Below are positions 32,099 through 41,871 of a stretch of DNA of 64,000 nt, one piece after another; within the stretch, counting starts at the first letter, position 1; the number at the start of each line of letters is the position of its first letter. The DNA lies in NCBI GenBank assembly GCA_965246915.1, contig CBDFGB010000004.1:62001-126000 (forward strand). The letters are read 5' to 3'. Origin of the DNA: CAVRQM01 sp965246915 (lineage in GTDB: Bacteria; Pseudomonadota; Alphaproteobacteria; Acetobacterales; Acetobacteraceae). The notes beneath the pieces are model-generated. The model did not search any database. It saw only the letters and a program-made list of their open reading frames with translations, and was not told the DNA's origin. The position numbers were made by a program, and so were the translations under genes.

Positions 32099-35000
32099 CT
32101 ACTTGGTCACGGGTTCCGGCATATGTGCCGCGGCCGCCGGCATGCCTCGTTCGGAGAAACGCTGCAACACCGAGAAGAACGAGGGCACGAAAAGCACCGC
32201 GAGGCAGGTCGACGCCAGCATGCCGCTGGCCACGCACAGCCCGAGCGACACCCGGGCGTTCGCTCCCGCCCCGGTCGCGGTGACGAGCGGCATGACGCCC
32301 AGGATGAACGCGAACGAGGTCATCAGGATCGGCCGGAACCGGGTCCGCGCCGCCTCGACCGCCGCCTCCGCGATGGGCTTGCCGTGCAGCGTTCGCATCT
32401 CGCGCGCCACCTCGACGATCAGGATCGCGTTCTTGGCCGACAGTGCGATCAGGAGCATCAGGCCGATTTGGGTGTAAAGATTGTTTGCGGCACCCAGTGC
32501 GCCCAGCACGATGGCCGGTCCCAACAGCGACAGCGGCACCGCAGCAATCACCGCGAGCGGCGCAACCCAGCTTTCATACTGCCCGGCAAGGCAGAGATAG
32601 ACCAGAAGAATCGCCAATCCAAATGTATACAGAAGCTGATTGCCGACGACTTTTTCCTGGAACGACATCGCCGTCCACTCGAACGCCGTCCCCGCCGGCA
32701 TCAGCGCGTTCGCGATCTGCTCCATGAGGTCGAGTGACTGGCCCGAGCTGAAGCCAGGTGCCGGGCCGCCGGATATCGTCGACGATAGATACAGATTATA
32801 CAGGCTGATCAGCGACGGGCCGACCGATGGTTTGATCTGTGCCAGGCTGCCGATCGGGATCATGTTTCCTTCGGCATTGCGCACCTCTAGCGCTAGCGCG
32901 TCCTCGGGGTGCAGCCGATACTTCGAGTCCGCCTGTACGTAGACCTGCAAGGCCAGGCCGAACTGATTGAATTGGTTTACGTATGTCGAGCCGAGATAGG
33001 ACGATAACGCGGCGAACACGTCGCCCACCGACACCTTCAGCGACTCCGCCTTGATGCGGTCGACCAGGATCTCCAGATGCGGCGCGGACGCCCGGAACGG
33101 GCTGAACAGCCGAGTCAGGCCCGATTGCGAGTTTCCGGCGTCAACGACCGCCTGCGTCGTGGCCTGTAGCTTCGCGTAGTCGAACGTGCCGTCCCGTTGT
33201 TCGAGCTGCATCGTGAAGCCGCCCGCGTTGCCGATACCCTGGATGGGCGGCGGCACCAGGACGAACGCCGCGCCATCTGTTAGTTGCAGAAGGTCTCGCG
33301 AGAGCCTGGTGTAGATGGAGCGAAGATCCTGTCCCTTCTCCTTGCCGCGCACCCCCCAGTCCTTGAGGATCACATAGCTAAGGCCCGCATTGGCCAGCGA
33401 AGAGCTGTTGTCGAGCACCGACACACCTGCGATCGCGGTAACGTCCTCCACGCCCGGCACCGCGAGCGCGATGCGGCTGGCCTCGGCCAGCGAAGCGTTG
33501 GTCCGCCCGAGCGATGCGCCGTCCGGCAGTTGCAGGGCGATTAACACATAGCCCTGATCCTCGTTTGGAATAAACGCGGTCGGCAGCCGGGCGATGCCGT
33601 AGACGCCGAACCCCGACAGCACGAGAGCTGCCAGCACCATCACCACGCTACGGCTGACCATGCGGGTGATGAGCCAGGCGTACGCCCGCTCGACCCGGTC
33701 GTAGACGGTGTTGAAGCCGCGGTAGAAGATATTGCGTTTCTCGGGCGGCGTCGGCATACGCAGGAACGATGCGCACTGCGTAGGTTTCAAGGTCGCCGCG
33801 TTGATCGCGCTGATCAGTGCCGTGGCGGCGATCACCAGCGCGAACTGGGAGAACATCTTTCCTGTAAGCCCGGGCAGGAAGGCGGCGGGGATGAACACCG
33901 ACATCAGCACGAGGGTAATGCCGATGATTGGCCCGAGCAGTTCGTTCATCGCCTTGATCGCCGCATCGTGCGGCGTCATGCCCTGTTCGATGTATCGCGT
34001 GACGCCCTCGACGATGACGATCGCGTCGTCGACGACGATGCCGATCGCCAGCACGATTCCGAAAAGTGTAGAAATATTGATCGTGAACCCCAATGCCGAC
34101 ATCGCGGCAAATGCGCCGATTATGGTGACCGGAATGGTCGTGGCCGGCACGAGGATCGCCCGCCAGTCCTGCAGAAACACCAGGATGACGATCAGCACCA
34201 ATGCGCCGGCCTCCAGCAGCGTGATGTAGACCTCGTCGATCGAGGCGCTGACAAATTTCGTCGTGTCGAAGGGGATGCGAAATTCCATGCCTGGCGGGAA
34301 ATTCTTGGATAATTCCTGCATCTTGGCACGGACGCGGTTTGCGACATCAAGCGCGTTGGCGTCCGGCGTTTGATAGATGCCGATGCCGGCCGCCTGACGC
34401 CCGCTCAGGTTGAACGTCTGCGAATAGGTCTGCGAACCCAGCTCGACCCGACCAATGTCCTTGATGCGGGTAATCCGTCCGCCCTGCCCCGACTCGGTCT
34501 TGACCACGATATTTTCGAACTGCTCGGGCGAGGTCAGTCGCCCCTCAATATCGACCGTGTATTGAAAGTCCTGGCCGGGCGGAGCGGGCGGCGTGCCGAC
34601 CTGCCCGGCGGCGACCTGCTGGCTCTGGTTCTGAATGACGCGGATCACGTCGGCCGGCACCAATCCCACGCTGTAGAGTTTTCGCGGGTCCATCCACACC
34701 CGCATCGCGTATTCGCCGACGCCAAACACGTTGACATTGCCGACGCCCGGCAACCGCGCCAGCTCGTTGACCAAGTTGATGGTCGCGTAGTTGCTTAAAT
34801 ACAGGCTGTCGTAACGGTCGTCGGGCGATGTCAGCGTCACGAATTCCAGGATCGCGGTGGATTTCTTCTGCACCACCACGCCTTGCGCCTGCACCGCGGT
34901 CGGCAGCGCCGCGAGCGCTGCGCTGACGCGATTCTGCACCAGAACTTGCGCGAAATCCAAATCGGTCCCGATCTCGAACGTCACCGTCAGCGTGTAGGTG

Positions 35001-35260
35001 CCGGCGCTCGTGCTGGTCGACTGCATGTAGAGCATGCCTTCGACGCCGTTGACCTGCAGTTCGATCGGCAAGGCCACCGTGTCGATCATCGTCTGCGCGC
35101 TGGCGCCCGGGTAGCTCGTGGTGACCTGCACCGTGGGGGGGACGATGTTCGGATACTGGGCGATCGGCAGGCCGATCAGCGCCACCGCCCCGATCAGGAC
35201 CATCACGATCGCCAGCACGTTGGCAAGTACCGGGCGGTTGATGAAGAAGGTGGAGATCAT
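32099..35260 (-). CDS. RND multidrug efflux permease (AcrB/MexB type, HAE1)
   Basis: 1053 residues, the expected length. Inner-membrane proton-driven trimeric pump. The N-terminus MISTFFINRPVLANVLAIVMVLIGAVALIGLPIAQYP, the paired Asp of TM4 in GIVVDDAIVIVEGVTRY, and FKPTQC / LPTAFIPNEDQGYVLIALQLPDGAS are family marks. Two porter halves with 12 helices are visible. The ATG overlaps the stop of the adaptor gene (ATGA). No TolC-like outer-membrane factor or TetR-type regulator adjoins. Confidence 0.95.
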   Translation of the reverse strand: MISTFFINRPVLANVLAIVMVLIGAVALIGLPIAQYPNIVPPTVQVTTSYPGASAQTMIDTVALPIELQVNGVEGMLYMQSTSTSAGTYTLTVTFEIGTDLDFAQVLVQNRVSAALAALPTAVQAQGVVVQKKSTAILEFVTLTSPDDRYDSLYLSNYATINLVNELARLPGVGNVNVFGVGEYAMRVWMDPRKLYSVGLVPADVIRVIQNQSQQVAAGQVGTPPAPPGQDFQYTVDIEGRLTSPEQFENIVVKTESGQGGRITRIKDIGRVELGSQTYSQTFNLSGRQAAGIGIYQTPDANALDVANRVRAKMQELSKNFPPGMEFRIPFDTTKFVSASIDEVYITLLEAGALVLIVILVFLQDWRAILVPATTIPVTIIGAFAAMSALGFTINISTLFGIVLAIGIVVDDAIVIVEGVTRYIEQGMTPHDAAIKAMNELLGPIIGITLVLMSVFIPAAFLPGLTGKMFSQFALVIAATALISAINAATLKPTQCASFLRMPTPPEKRNIFYRGFNTVYDRVERAYAWLITRMVSRSVVMVLAALVLSGFGVYGIARLPTAFIPNEDQGYVLIALQLPDGASLGRTNASLAEASRIALAVPGVEDVTAIAGVSVLDNSSSLANAGLSYVILKDWGVRGKEKGQDLRSIYTRLSRDLLQLTDGAAFVLVPPPIQGIGNAGGFTMQLEQRDGTFDYAKLQATTQAVVDAGNSQSGLTRLFSPFRASAPHLEILVDRIKAESLKVSVGDVFAALSSYLGSTYVNQFNQFGLALQVYVQADSKYRLHPEDALALEVRNAEGNMIPIGSLAQIKPSVGPSLISLYNLYLSSTISGGPAPGFSSGQSLDLMEQIANALMPAGTAFEWTAMSFQEKVVGNQLLYTFGLAILLVYLCLAGQYESWVAPLAVIAAVPLSLLGPAIVLGALGAANNLYTQIGLMLLIALSAKNAILIVEVAREMRTLHGKPIAEAAVEAARTRFRPILMTSFAFILGVMPLVTATGAGANARVSLGLCVASGMLASTCLAVLFVPSFFSVLQRFSERGMPAAAAHMPEPVTK

Positions 35261-36408
35261 CCGAGTTCGGCCGGCGCCGCGATGGTCGTCGCCTGCGGCA
35301 CGATCTTGGTGCCCGGCGGCGCGCGGCCGGTGGTGGTCACGATCACTCTGTCTTCGGGTTTCAGCCCGGAGGTGACGACCACCAGCTCGCCGAAAGTCTG
35401 TCCGGTCTGGACCGTGCGCTGTTCGACCACGTCGTCCTTGTTGACGACCAGGACGTAGCTGCCCGCCTGATCGCTGCCGATGATCCTGCGCGGCACCAGC
35501 AGCGCATCTCTCTCCTGCTGCTCTGTCGGAATGCGGATGCGCACGAAAAAGCCCGGCAGCAGCGCCCGCGTTGGGTTGTCGAAGATGCCGCGCACCAGCA
35601 GCGTCCCGGTGTTGGGATCGAGCCCGGGCGCGACGTAATTCAGGCGGCCCTTGTGTGGCGTGCCCTGCTCGTTCATCAGGCCGACTTCGATCGGCACCTG
35701 GTTGATCTGCTCGAGCGTCAGCCGCCGCTGCTGCAGATTGTCGCGGACGCGCAATACGTCCTGTTCGCTGATGTTGAACGTGACGTAGATCGGGTCGAGC
35801 TGCGTGATGGTCGCGAGTTGCGTCGCACTGGTGGCACCCACAAGGCCGCCGATCGAGACCTGATGCTTCGACACCACGCCGTCGAAGGGCGCGGTGACAT
35901 TGGTGTAGCCGAGGTTGATCGCGGCCTGGGTGACGCCCGCCTGCGCGCTGTCGACGCTGGCCTGGTCGGAGTCGCGCTTGGCCCGCGCGGTGTCCAGGTT
36001 GCGCGCTGAGGAGACGTCTTGTTTGTAGAGGGTCTGTTGCCGCTCAAAATCGGTCTGCGAGAGCAGCAGCTGTGCTCTGGCCGACTCCAAGGTGGCTTGA
36101 GCCTGCTGGAGTTTGGCCTGGTAGGGCAGCTGCTCGATGACGAACAGCGTGTCGCCGCGCTTGGCGGGCGCCCCGTCCTGGTAGTTGATCGCGCTCAGGA
36201 AGCCTTCGACACGGGCGACCAGGCTTACGTTGTTGAACGCCTCGGTATTGCCGGTCTGTTCCATGTACGCGCGGACGTTGCGCTGCAGCGGCATTGCCAC
36301 GCTGATCTGCGGCGGCGGCGGCGGCGCAAACTTGTTCTGGTCCTTACAGCTGGCGAGAAGCACCAGAGTGAGTGCCAGGGCGAGGCGTGGTCCGATATTT
36401 CTCATCAT
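35257..36408 (-). CDS. RND efflux periplasmic adaptor (membrane fusion lipoprotein)
   Basis: 383 residues from ATG 36408. The signal peptide ends in a lipobox (LVLLASC), so the protein is a lipoprotein anchored in the inner membrane, like AcrA. Barrel and lipoyl parts are VARVEGFLSAINYQDGAPAKRGDTLFVIEQ and YTNVTAPFDGVVSKHQVSIGGLV around a coiled-coil hairpin (about residues 95-160). It pairs with the downstream permease through a four-base overlap. The frame is open to 36801 but the extension overlaps the divergent gene. Confidence 0.93.
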   Translation of the reverse strand: MMRNIGPRLALALTLVLLASCKDQNKFAPPPPPQISVAMPLQRNVRAYMEQTGNTEAFNNVSLVARVEGFLSAINYQDGAPAKRGDTLFVIEQLPYQAKLQQAQATLESARAQLLLSQTDFERQQTLYKQDVSSARNLDTARAKRDSDQASVDSAQAGVTQAAINLGYTNVTAPFDGVVSKHQVSIGGLVGATSATQLATITQLDPIYVTFNISEQDVLRVRDNLQQRRLTLEQINQVPIEVGLMNEQGTPHKGRLNYVAPGLDPNTGTLLVRGIFDNPTRALLPGFFVRIRIPTEQQERDALLVPRRIIGSDQAGSYVLVVNKDDVVEQRTVQTGQTFGELVVVTSGLKPEDRVIVTTTGRAPPGTKIVPQATTIAAPAELG

Positions 36409-36567
36409 TGAGCTGCAATGACTCCGGCGGCGTCGAAAATGCCTGTCCGCACACAAGTCTTGCCCGGTCATGCAACGGACGGCAAGGGCGCGCGTGCCGC
36501 ATCCTCTCCCGATCGCAAGGAAGGAGCCCTTTTCCAACGCACGCAAACCGTGGTGGCATGAGGATCG

Positions 36568-38889
36568 ATGACCTCCATCGTCCGCCTCCTCCTCTTTATC
36601 GCCAGCGCCGTGCTGACCCTCCCGCTCGCCGTCGTCCTCGCCGCATTCGCGATCGTGGCGCTCACCCTGCCCGGCGGCGACGGGACCGCGCGCATACCCG
36701 GCCTGTCCGCCGAAGCCCACATCGACATCGACGCTGACGGCATCCCGCGCGTCCATGCCGCGAACGCGACCGATGCGGCGGCCGCCCTCGGCTACGCGCA
36801 TGCCCGAGAGCGGTTGTTCCAGATGGAGCTGATGCGCCGCGCCGCCTCCGGCACGCTCTCCGAGCTCGCCGGCCCGGCGACCCTGACCATCGACCGGATG
36901 ACCCGCACCCTCGGCCTGCGCCGCGACGCCGAGCGCGATCTGGCGGCGCTCGATCCCGAGACGCGCGAAATGCTCGACGCCTACGCGGCCGGGGTAAATG
37001 CCTGGACCCGAGCACGCGGCCGACGGGCAGCGTTTGAATTCCTGTTTCTTGGGCCGCCCGCGCCCTGGACGCCGGTCGACAGCCTGCTCTGGGGCAAGAC
37101 CATGGCGCTATACCTGTCGGCCAACTGGCGGACCGAATTGGCGCGGCTCGGATTGTCCAGGACGATGACGCACGACCAAGTCGACGCGCTTTGGCCGGGA
37201 GCCACGGGTGGCGGTCACCCCGAGGCGGCCATCGACCCGCGCCTTCCCGGCCTGGCAACAAAACTCGCGGGCGTGCTGCCGACATTCCCCGACCCGTTCA
37301 CGCTGCCCTCGACGGCCAGCAATGCCTGGGCGGTGGACGGTCGGCATAGCGCCTCGGGCGCGCCGCTGCTGGCCGGCGACCCGCACCTGGCGTTCGGGCT
37401 ACCGGGCATCTGGTATCTTGCCAGGATTGAGACGCCGGACGCGGTGTTAGCCGGTGCCACAGCACCGGGCGTGCCGTTCCTCGTGCTCGGCCACAACGGC
37501 CACGTCGCCTGGAGCTTCACCACCACCGGCGCCGACGTTCAGGACCTGTTCATCGAGACGCCTTTCGGCCCAGATGAGTACTTCGCGCCCGATGGACCAC
37601 GCCGGTTCACGCTTCGGGAGGAACGCATCGCGGTGCGCGGTCGCCCCGACGAGATCCTCCGCGTGCGGGAGACGCGTCACGGGCCGATCGTCAGCGATCT
37701 CGTCGATCCCGCCGGGCCGCTGTTGGCCCTGTCGGCCGCAAACCTCGCGCCCGGCGATACCGCCGCCGCCGGCCTGCTGGCGCTCGATCGTGCGAAAACC
37801 GTCGCCGAGGCTGCGGCCGCGGCGGCGAAAATCACCTCGCCCGTCCAGAACATGATCGTTGCCGACCGGCAGCGCATCGCCCTGTTCGTCACCGGCCGCG
37901 TGCCGGTCCGCCGGACCGGCGACGGCGCGTGGCCGCAACCGGGCGCCGATGGCGCGCATGATTGGATCCGCCTCGCCAGCGGCCCGGAGCTGCCGAGCTT
38001 CGTGGCGCCGGCGAGCGGCCGGCTGGTCAACGCCAACGAGCGGGTCGCGCCGCCCGACTTTCCGGTGTTTCTTGGCCGTGACTGGTTCGCCGACCCGCGC
38101 GCCCGCCGGATCCGCGAAATGCTCGACCAAACGCCGACACACACCTCGGCCGACTTCGCCGCAATGCAGGCCGATGCAAGCGACCGTCTCGCGCTCGACC
38201 TCCTGCCTCGTCTGCTGCGTACCAAGCCCGCGGACAGCATCAGCCGCGTCGCGCTCGGCCTGCTGCGGGACTGGGACGGGACGATGGCCATCGACCGGCC
38301 GCAACCGCTCATCGTCACCGCATGGCTGCGCCGCCTCGCGACCGACGCCATGGCGCGGCGTGGCCTCGACCCCGCGCAAGACGAGGCCGCCGCCCCATGG
38401 CCCGACATCGCGCTACATGATTTGCGCACCGAGGATTGTGCCGGCGCCTGTGACGTGGCGCTGTCCTCCAGCCTGACCGTGGCCATGGCCTCGCTCGCCG
38501 TGACCTTCGGCCCCGACCCGGCGGGTTGGCGCTGGGGCACGGCGCATCCGGCGCTCTTCGGCCATCCGCTGTTGCGCGCAGTCCCCTGGTTGAACCGGAT
38601 TGTCGAGGCGCGCATCCTCGCGCCCGGCGGCGAGACCACGGTCGATCGCGGCGGGCTGCGCCCCGGTTCGTTCGACAGCGTGCATGGCGCCAGCTTTCGC
38701 GGCGTCTACGACCTGGCCGACCTGGATCGCAGCCTGTTCGTCGTGGCCCCGGGGCAGTCGGGGCACCCGGCCAGTCCCCTTGCTCGCAATTTCCTCCGCC
38801 GTTGGCGGGATGGCGCTGCGGTCATGCTCGGACCATATGGCGGTTCGACAGACGTAGAGATCATCCTCTCACCCGGAGAGCCGCCATGA
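36568..38889 (+). CDS. Penicillin acylase family N-terminal nucleophile amidase
   Basis: 773 residues with an N-terminal hydrophobic segment (IVRLLLFIASAVLTLPLAVVL). The precursor would self-cleave before Ser 251 in LPSTASNAWAVDG, giving the catalytic Ser at the N-terminus of the beta chain. The alpha part has DADGIPRVHAANATDAAAALGYAHARERLFQMEL, and the beta part GHNGHVAWSFTTTGADVQDLF and SFDSVHGASFRGVYDLADLDRS...APGQSGHP. Family members hydrolyse penicillins, acyl-homoserine lactones or other amides; substrate unknown here. The stop overlaps the RDD gene ATG. Confidence 0.9.
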   Translation: MTSIVRLLLFIASAVLTLPLAVVLAAFAIVALTLPGGDGTARIPGLSAEAHIDIDADGIPRVHAANATDAAAALGYAHARERLFQMELMRRAASGTLSELAGPATLTIDRMTRTLGLRRDAERDLAALDPETREMLDAYAAGVNAWTRARGRRAAFEFLFLGPPAPWTPVDSLLWGKTMALYLSANWRTELARLGLSRTMTHDQVDALWPGATGGGHPEAAIDPRLPGLATKLAGVLPTFPDPFTLPSTASNAWAVDGRHSASGAPLLAGDPHLAFGLPGIWYLARIETPDAVLAGATAPGVPFLVLGHNGHVAWSFTTTGADVQDLFIETPFGPDEYFAPDGPRRFTLREERIAVRGRPDEILRVRETRHGPIVSDLVDPAGPLLALSAANLAPGDTAAAGLLALDRAKTVAEAAAAAAKITSPVQNMIVADRQRIALFVTGRVPVRRTGDGAWPQPGADGAHDWIRLASGPELPSFVAPASGRLVNANERVAPPDFPVFLGRDWFADPRARRIREMLDQTPTHTSADFAAMQADASDRLALDLLPRLLRTKPADSISRVALGLLRDWDGTMAIDRPQPLIVTAWLRRLATDAMARRGLDPAQDEAAAPWPDIALHDLRTEDCAGACDVALSSSLTVAMASLAVTFGPDPAGWRWGTAHPALFGHPLLRAVPWLNRIVEARILAPGGETTVDRGGLRPGSFDSVHGASFRGVYDLADLDRSLFVVAPGQSGHPASPLARNFLRRWRDGAAVMLGPYGGSTDVEIILSPGEPP

Positions 38890-39425
38890 GCTATTCGCGT
38901 TTCGACACTGCCGACTGGGGCGACGAGGCGACGCTGACCGAAGGCGTCCTCATACGCCGGTTCGGTGCGTTCATCGTCGACGGCGTGGTCGTGACGATTC
39001 TGTGCGCGGTGCTTTGGGTCCTGCTTGGGACGTTCGGGATCTTGACGCTTGGCCTCGGGATGCCGCTGCTCGGCCTGATCCCTCTCGTTCCGTTCGTGTA
39101 CAACTGGATTTCCCTGCTGGGCGGCGTGTCGGCCACGCCGGGACAGGCGATGATGGGCCTGCGGGTGCGGCGCGACGAGGATCTCGGCCCGCCGTCGCCG
39201 TTGCAGGCTCTGTTCTGGAGCATCGGCTTCATCCTGACCTGCAGTCTGGGCTTCGTCTGGTTCGCAGTGGCACTGATTACCGTACGCCACCGGGCGATCC
39301 ACGACCTCGTCTCCGGCCTGGTGGTGGTGCGGGCGCGTGCCGCGACATCGTCGTTGACCGGATCGCGGCCAGCCTGGAAGACTGGGAGCTGGAAGAATGG
39401 CGGTGGAGGCCCCGCGTTCGAATGA
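38886..39425 (+). CDS. RDD family membrane protein
   Basis: 179 residues from ATG 38886, overlapping the acylase stop (ATGA). The RDD domain runs from VLIRRFGAFIVDGVVVTILC through PGQAMMGLRVRRDE to LITVRHRAIHDLVSGLVVV, with three hydrophobic segments at about residues 31-50, 54-80 and 105-130. Function unknown; RDD proteins are small membrane proteins, some linked to ion transport. Its stop overlaps the bpt start, so acylase, RDD and bpt form one rightward unit. Confidence 0.85.
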   Translation: MSYSRFDTADWGDEATLTEGVLIRRFGAFIVDGVVVTILCAVLWVLLGTFGILTLGLGMPLLGLIPLVPFVYNWISLLGGVSATPGQAMMGLRVRRDEDLGPPSPLQALFWSIGFILTCSLGFVWFAVALITVRHRAIHDLVSGLVVVRARAATSSLTGSRPAWKTGSWKNGGGGPAFE

Positions 39426-40197
39426 TCTACAAGCCGCCCCGCCGGCCGCAATTCTTCTATACTACCGCGCCCCTGCCCTGCCCTTACGTGGCGGGGCGGA
39501 CGGAGCGAAAGGTCGTGACCGAAATCACCGGTTCTGACTCCGAGAATCTGCATGACCGGCTGTCGCGGGCGGGATTTCGGCGCAGCCACAACATCGCCTA
39601 TGCCCCGGTCTGCCCGTCCTGCCAGTCCTGCATCCCAATCCGCGTGCCGGTCGCCTCCTTCGAGCCGGACCGGACCTTGCGAAAATTGGCGCGCGCCAAC
39701 AGCGGGTTGGAGGGCTTCGAGGTTCCGGCGAGGGCCACCGCCGAGCAATTCGCGCTGTTCCAGCGCTACCAGCAGGACCGTCACGGCGACGGCGACATGG
39801 CGACGATGAGCTTTTATGATTTCCGCGCCATGGTCGAGGACACGCCCGTGGACACCTGCATCGTAGAGTTACGCGATCCGGGCGATCACTTGGTCGGCGC
39901 GTGTCTGACCGACCGGCTCGGCGACGGGTTGTCCGCCGTCTACTCTTTCTACGCGCCGGATATGGCCCGGCGTTCGCTCGGAACGTTCACCGTTTTGTGG
40001 CTGCTCGAACGGCTCGGGCTATGGGCCTGCCGCACGTCTATCTCGGCTATTGGGTGCCGGAGAGCCGCAAGATGGCCTATAAAGCGCGATTTCGCCCAGC
40101 CGAGATTTTTGTCGGCGGCGCGTGGCGGGTCCTGACCGAGGCAGACATGTTGCTCGATGCCGCGCCGGTGGGCCTCATGTCGGAGACGGTCGCCTAA
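39422..40197 (+). pseudogene. bpt: Aspartate/glutamate leucyltransferase (Bpt), broken by a one-base deletion near the 3' end
   Basis: Bpt transfers Leu or Met from aminoacyl-tRNA to N-terminal Asp/Glu, creating N-degrons for ClpS-ClpAP. The first frame gives FFYTTAPLPCPYVAGRTERK, YAPVCPSCQSCIPIRVPV and MATMSFYDFRAM; the end of the gene (LPHVYLGYWVPESRKMAYK and the C-terminus) is in another frame. Restoring one G at 40011-40012 (CGGCTCGG to CGGGCTCGG) joins them into a 258-residue protein of normal length. Without repair the protein loses its last conserved block. Sequencing error or real mutation cannot be told apart here. Confidence 0.88.
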
Positions 40198-40207
40198 GCG
40201 CCCGCCG

Positions 40208-40970
40208 TCAGTGATTGATCTGCGCGAGCACGCTCTCGAACGTGCCACCCGACACGCGCATGAGGCCCTGGTAGGGCATCCGGAGCTCCAGGATCAGGAA
40301 CAGGGCGCTGGCCACCGACAGCGCGCCCACCGCAAGCCCGACGATGACCGTGGCGTGCGGGCGCGTGAACAGGCCGAATCCCAGGAATAGCAGGCAGATC
40401 CAGAACACCAGTACGACGACGAACGGCCAGGGCAGGCCGCCGCGCACCTGCTCGACCATCAGCAATCGGAGATGGCGAATGGCGGTGGCTGCCTCCAGCG
40501 CCTTCTGTTTCAAGAACTGCTGACCGTCCGAGGTCGGCTTCAGTTCGACGACATGGTCGAATGCGCCCTCTGTGACACCTGACTGGCCCTGCACGGCTTC
40601 GCGCAGCGCCTCGTTGCTTTGCCCCGCCCGAAGCTGGTTCGCGACGTTCAGAACGCCAGCATAGACCATCTCGCGGGCCGGCTTAGTCTCCGGCCCGTAA
40701 TGGGCCAGCAGACGGTCGAGGTCGACGATGCTCGCGGCGATCTCCTGCAGCTCCTCGCGTTGCTGGTCGAACGAGGCCTTTGACGACGCAATGAGCAGGC
40801 CAAGCACCAAGGCGGCGATGGTCGCGATCAGCCCCCATGACCAGTTTCATGACATCGCGCGACTCGCCATCGAGATGATGCGCCGGCAAGCCTCGACGGA
40901 TCGCCATGCCGGCCAGCGCCGATAGGCATGTGCAGCCGAACACGATGAGAGAGATCTGCAACGCGCTCAT
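40208..40970 (-). pseudogene. DUF4239/bestrophin-like membrane protein, broken by a one-base insertion
   Basis: From ATG 40970 the protein reads MSALQISLIVFGCTCLSALA and LDGESRDVMKLVMG, then the frame is lost at a five-C run (40832-40836). Removing one base gives LIATIAALVLGLLIASSKAS and continues to 40208 with a helical region (DQQREELQEIAASIVDLDRLL) and two C-terminal hydrophobic segments (FVVVLVFWICLLFLGFGLF and VGLAVGALSVASALFLILEL). This is the layout of DUF4239 proteins, which are of unknown function. Repaired length is about 253 residues. Confidence 0.75.
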
Positions 40971-41100
40971 GCTCGGCTCCATCCCCTGGGAACAGCGTGG
41001 ACCGCCTCCCGTGGACCGGCAAGCGGCGGGCGGCTTGACGCGGCCCGTGACGGGCAACAGCTTCCCCGCAGCAAGAACCACCTGAGCGACTGGGCCAGCC

Positions 41101-41871
41101 ATGATCGATCCCTACCCGACCGACCACCGCCCGCCCAACATCGCGGCGGAGGAATGGGCGCTGCGGCTACGGCTGGCAGCCTGCTATCGCGTGGTGGACA
41201 TGCTCGGATGGAGCGAGGTGATCATGAACCACATCTCGCTGCGCGTGCCGGGGCCGGAGCACCATTTCCTCATCAACCCCTACGGCTTGCTGTACGAGGA
41301 AGTCACCGCGTCGAACCTGCTGAAGATCGACGGTGCCGGCAACAAGATCTGCGGCAGCAATCACCCGTTCAACCCGGCCGGGTTCGTTATCCATTCCGCG
41401 ATTCATATGGCGCGTGACGACGCGCACGCCGTGATGCACACCCACACCACGGCCGGGACCGCCGTCGCGACCAAACGCCACGGGTTGCGGCACGACAGTT
41501 TCTACGCGGTGCAATTCACCGGCCGCGTCGCCTACCACGACTATGAGGGCCTGTCGGTCCACATGGACGAGCAGGACCGCATCGTCGACAGCCTCGGCGA
41601 CAAGCCGGTGCTCATCATGCGCAACCATGGCCTGCTGACCGTCGGGCCGAGCGTGGCGCATGCCTTCTGGCACATGTGGCGCATCCAGCGGGCCTGCGAG
41701 GCGCAGATCATGACCGATGCGATGGCCGGCGAGAACAACCCCGTGGCCCGCGAGATCGCGCTGCGCAACGTCGAGGACGCCGACGGCTACAGCAGGGGCG
41801 ACGTCGAGAACAAGATGTTCGACGCCCTGGCCCGCAAGGCCGCGCGACACGATCGTTCCTACGCGACCTGA
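41101..41871 (+). CDS. Class II aldolase/adducin family protein
   Basis: 256 residues. Zinc-dependent aldolase fold: NHISLRVPGPEHHFLINPYGLLYEEV, NPAGFVIHSAIHMARDDAHAVMHTHTTAGTAVA with the metal His pair, and MRNHGLLTVGPSVAHAFWHMW with the third ligand. Relatives include fuculose-phosphate aldolase and many enzymes with unknown substrate, often in sugar or aromatic catabolism. Its stop overlaps the selO start by one base (TGATG). Confidence 0.88.
   Translation: MIDPYPTDHRPPNIAAEEWALRLRLAACYRVVDMLGWSEVIMNHISLRVPGPEHHFLINPYGLLYEEVTASNLLKIDGAGNKICGSNHPFNPAGFVIHSAIHMARDDAHAVMHTHTTAGTAVATKRHGLRHDSFYAVQFTGRVAYHDYEGLSVHMDEQDRIVDSLGDKPVLIMRNHGLLTVGPSVAHAFWHMWRIQRACEAQIMTDAMAGENNPVAREIALRNVEDADGYSRGDVENKMFDALARKAARHDRSYAT

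Noticed and set aside
34370..35458. Rightward open frames inside the RND permease and adaptor genes
   Set aside because: Long GC-rich shadow frames, strongly skewed to Arg, His and Asp, opposite two clear genes.
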